From CBDCIS01 sp965217565 (lineage in GTDB: Bacteria; Chloroflexota; Dehalococcoidia; Lucifugimonadales; CATOSD01): a stretch of 64,000 nucleotides of DNA. Positions 61,498-64,000 of this stretch are shown here, one piece after another; within the stretch, counting starts at the first letter, position 1, and every line of letters begins with the position of its first letter. The position numbers and the translations under genes were made by a program. The notes under the pieces were generated by a model. That model did not search any database. It was not told the origin of the DNA and saw only the letters and a program-made list of their open reading frames with translations. The stretch spans positions 558,001 through 622,000 of the forward strand of contig CBDCIS010000003.1 of assembly GCA_965217565.1 (NCBI GenBank), given 5' to 3'.

Positions 61498-63912
61498 ATG
61501 AAGCTGCTTCTGCTCGCCGCTGCCTTCATTACGGGTGTCCTGATTGCCGAGCGTTACGACCTGTCCTTTCCCGCGCTCGCCCTCTTCGCGTTTGCCTCCG
61601 TGTTGCTTGCGGCGTTGCTTATGAGCGCGCGCCGTTCGTCGCTGCCCGCGCTGCTTGCCGTCGTGTTGCTGCTGGGCGCGCTTCGTGTCGAGGCATTCGA
61701 GAGCGGCGGCGCGCCCGCGTTGACCGCCTATCACGGCGCCGGTCCCATACAGGCGCGGGGCACGGTCATCGACGCGCCCGAACGGGCGGGAACTGCCACA
61801 AGGCTTCGACTGCGGGTTGACGGCCTGAGGCCGGGCGACGAATGGATAGACCTTTCGGGCGACGCGCTGGTTACCCTGCGTGAGTCGTCCGGACTGGTCA
61901 CTCTCAGGAACAGGCCCTACTTCAGGTACGGCGACAGGCTGCTCCTCGAAGGCGTGCTCGACGCGCCGCCACCGCTCGAAGACTTCGACTATGCCGCGTA
62001 CCTCGCTCGCCAGGGCGTCCACTCCGTGATGTACTTCCCAAGCGCCGCGCTACTCGAGGAGGGACGTGGCTCGCCGTTCTATCGCTGGCTGTACGGGCTG
62101 CGCCGGAGCCTGGCGAACTCCCTCGACATGTCCGTGCCGGAGCCGCAGGCGTCCATGGGCCAGGCGTTGCTGCTCGGACTCAGGGACGGCCTCCCCGACG
62201 AACTCGTGGAGGACTTCCGAAAGACAGGCACCTCCCACGTGCTGGCTATCTCCGGTCTGCACGTGGGCATACTGCTGGGAGCAAGCCTCGCCGCGTCCGG
62301 TTGGCTGCTCGGACGCCGCCGACATCTCTACCTGCTCACGCCATTCGCGCTCTTGTGGCTGTACGCGTTGCTGGCCGGCATGTCCCCCTCGGTTACGCGG
62401 GCGGCCATCATGGGCAGCATGTTGCTGGCGGCGATGCTGCTGGGACGTCCTCGAAGCGCGCTGCCCGCGCTGGGATTTGCCGCCGCCGTAATGGTAGCCA
62501 TCAATCCGAACATCCTCTGGAGCGTGTCTTTTCAGCTCAGCTTCACCGCCGTGGCGGGAATCGCCCTCTTGATGCCCGGCTCTTCGGAATTTGGGTGGGC
62601 GGGTCGGATGGCGGCCCCCGGCCTTACTACCTGGCTGTTGACCACGGCGGCAATGTCCCTCGCCGCCACGATCGCGATTGCGCCGCTGCTGGCCTTCCAC
62701 TTCGAGCGCGTCTCGTTCGTCGGGATTTTCGCGACGCTCCTCGTGATGCCCGCCCTGCCCCTGGTGCTGGTCGCCCACGCCGTCACCGCGACGCTTGGGC
62801 TGGCAGCGCCATGGGCCGCGCAGCTAACAGGCCTGATGGCGTGGGTAGCGAGCGCATACCTCATCGGCGTCGTGCGGCTGATAGCGCGCCTTCCCGTTAC
62901 CGCCTTGGAGATTGGCTGGGTGGCCCCGTACATGGTCTGGGCCTACTACGGCGCGCTCACGCTGTTCGTGATGAGAAAAGGCTTGCGGCGCGGCGCGATA
63001 TGGATTCGGGACGCCGTTCGCGTATGGCAGCCGATCCCGCTTGGCGAAAGGAGCGTCTCCTGGTGGGCCATCGCGCCGGTCATCTCCGTCGCCGGGCTGC
63101 TCTGGACAGCCGCCCTGCTGTGGCCCGACTCCCGGCTTCAGGTCGCCTTCGTTGACGTGGGGCAGGGCGACGCCGCATTCATTTCGACGCCCGGCAACCG
63201 CCAGATAGTGGTGGACGGCGGGCCTGACCCGCTTGAGATGGTGCGCTTTCTCGGCGAAAACATGCCGTTCAGAGACCGCTCCATAGACCTGGTTGTGTTG
63301 AGCCATCCCCACAGCGACCACGTCAACGGCCTGATAGAACTGTTGTCGAGGTACGACGTGCGAGCCGTTCTCGAACGCCGCGTGGAACACGACAGCCCCC
63401 ACTATACGGCGTGGCGAAAAGCGGTGGCGGAAGAGGGCGCGGAGGTTGTCGAGGCCGAGCCTGGCCAGAGAATCGAGTTGGGCAATGGCGTCGTCATAGA
63501 GGTCCTCGGCCCGCCGTCGGTACTCCTGGCAGGCACGGAGTCGGACGTGGACAACGCATCGGTCGCGCTGCGGCTGGTCTATGGCGAGGTGAGCTTCCTG
63601 CTGACCGGCGACATGTTCAGCGAGGCGGAGTCCGCGCTGCTGGACAGCGAAACCCCGATAGACGCCGACGTGCTGCAAGTGGGCCACCACGGCAGCCGAA
63701 CATCATCGTCGCCAGCCTTCATGGATGCAGTGAGTCCCGCCATAGCCGTAATCTCATCCGGCGCCGACAACCGCTTCAGCCACCCCCACCCGGAAACCAT
63801 AGAAACGTTAACCCGCTACGTCCAGCAGCAGATGATCCTCCAAACATCCGAACGCGGCACAATCCGCTTCTACACCGACGGAGACGGCTTGTGGATGAAG
63901 ACAGAGCATTGA
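61498..63912 (+). CDS. comEC: ComEC/Rec2 DNA-uptake channel
   Basis: 804 residues. Order: N-terminal hydrophobic helices with a DUF4131-like domain, the competence domain (GTSHVLAISGLHVGILLGAS, LYALLAGMSPSVTRAAIMGS) with many membrane helices, and a C-terminal metallo-beta-lactamase domain (VAFVDVGQGDAAFI, LSHPHSDHVNGL, LQVGHHGSRTSSSPAF). ComEC moves single-stranded DNA across the membrane and its lactamase-like domain may degrade the other strand. Start at ATG 61498; no ribosome site is obvious. 36 bases follow DUF4387, so it may be cotranscribed. Confidence 0.95.
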   Translation: MKLLLLAAAFITGVLIAERYDLSFPALALFAFASVLLAALLMSARRSSLPALLAVVLLLGALRVEAFESGGAPALTAYHGAGPIQARGTVIDAPERAGTATRLRLRVDGLRPGDEWIDLSGDALVTLRESSGLVTLRNRPYFRYGDRLLLEGVLDAPPPLEDFDYAAYLARQGVHSVMYFPSAALLEEGRGSPFYRWLYGLRRSLANSLDMSVPEPQASMGQALLLGLRDGLPDELVEDFRKTGTSHVLAISGLHVGILLGASLAASGWLLGRRRHLYLLTPFALLWLYALLAGMSPSVTRAAIMGSMLLAAMLLGRPRSALPALGFAAAVMVAINPNILWSVSFQLSFTAVAGIALLMPGSSEFGWAGRMAAPGLTTWLLTTAAMSLAATIAIAPLLAFHFERVSFVGIFATLLVMPALPLVLVAHAVTATLGLAAPWAAQLTGLMAWVASAYLIGVVRLIARLPVTALEIGWVAPYMVWAYYGALTLFVMRKGLRRGAIWIRDAVRVWQPIPLGERSVSWWAIAPVISVAGLLWTAALLWPDSRLQVAFVDVGQGDAAFISTPGNRQIVVDGGPDPLEMVRFLGENMPFRDRSIDLVVLSHPHSDHVNGLIELLSRYDVRAVLERRVEHDSPHYTAWRKAVAEEGAEVVEAEPGQRIELGNGVVIEVLGPPSVLLAGTESDVDNASVALRLVYGEVSFLLTGDMFSEAESALLDSETPIDADVLQVGHHGSRTSSSPAFMDAVSPAIAVISSGADNRFSHPHPETIETLTRYVQQQMILQTSERGTIRFYTDGDGLWMKTEH

Positions 63913-64000
63913 GGGCGGCGAGGCACGTCCTCAGCCCTGAAAGATATGCCTTCTGTGGAAGGCAAGAAATTCCGGGGCAGGTGAAAACTTCTCAGGAAGA

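Overview
The window is a GC-rich bacterial chromosome segment. The gene set points to Chloroflexota, most likely a Dehalococcoidia/SAR202-like lineage: many small catabolic oxidoreductases (luciferase-like monooxygenases, a xanthine-dehydrogenase-type molybdoenzyme), amidohydrolases, an AtuA/DUF4387 pair, a DUF3179 protein and a copper amine oxidase, beside ordinary housekeeping genes (ftsH, nadE, ispH, pheST, moeA, comEA/comEC). That assignment is inference from gene content. I see no rRNA, no tRNA I can support, and no CRISPR array.

Layout. 1-7.5 kb (minus strand): a dihydrodipicolinate-synthase-like gene cut by the left edge, a retropepsin-like protease, a MoaD-like/PIG-L pair, a three-subunit molybdenum hydroxylase with a small Pmp3 membrane protein between two subunits, and a thioesterase. 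7.9-16.8 kb: a TIM-barrel isomerase-like protein, an atypical OmpR-type regulator divergent from ftsH, the decayed remains of a DUF4258/YgiT toxin-antitoxin-like pair, an Mrr-like nuclease domain, two luciferase-like oxidoreductases and an amidohydrolase. 16.8-28.2 kb: an HD phosphohydrolase paired with a Panacea-like protein (candidate toxin-antitoxin or defence unit), nadE, an alcohol-dehydrogenase-like/SIS pair, DUF429, a VWA lipoprotein, ispH and a Nudix gene.

28.3-45.3 kb is a mobile island: seven near-complete IS elements (two IS630, five IS5-family) and one internally deleted IS3 element. Cargo is a copper amine oxidase, a Nudix gene, queC and an RND/MMPL transporter with the stump of a second copy. 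Two nearly identical IS5 copies lie in opposite orientation and bracket about 8.5 kb. Most of the transposases are split across two frames at homopolymer runs. Several palindromic or MITE-like repeats and a roughly 100-bp dispersed repeat are scattered through the window.

45.4-48.7 kb: the most striking gene, a DUF3179 lipoprotein whose CPLC motif reads U-P-L-C. An in-frame TGA replaces the first cysteine and a SECIS-like hairpin follows at the expected distance, so it is a candidate selenoprotein. Upstream in the same direction are a CDP-alcohol phosphatidyltransferase and a nucleotidyltransferase resembling the two halves of inositol-phosphate (DIPP-type) synthesis enzymes. 48.9-64 kb: an XRE regulator facing a dead ImmA/IrrE gene, a HAD phosphatase, moeA, pheST, then a plus-strand run comEA - mscS - amidohydrolase - AtuA - DUF4387 - comEC.

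Functional links: moeA and the MoaD-like protein belong to molybdenum-cofactor biology, which would serve the molybdenum hydroxylase. ComEA and ComEC belong to one DNA-uptake machine but are separated by unrelated catabolic genes.
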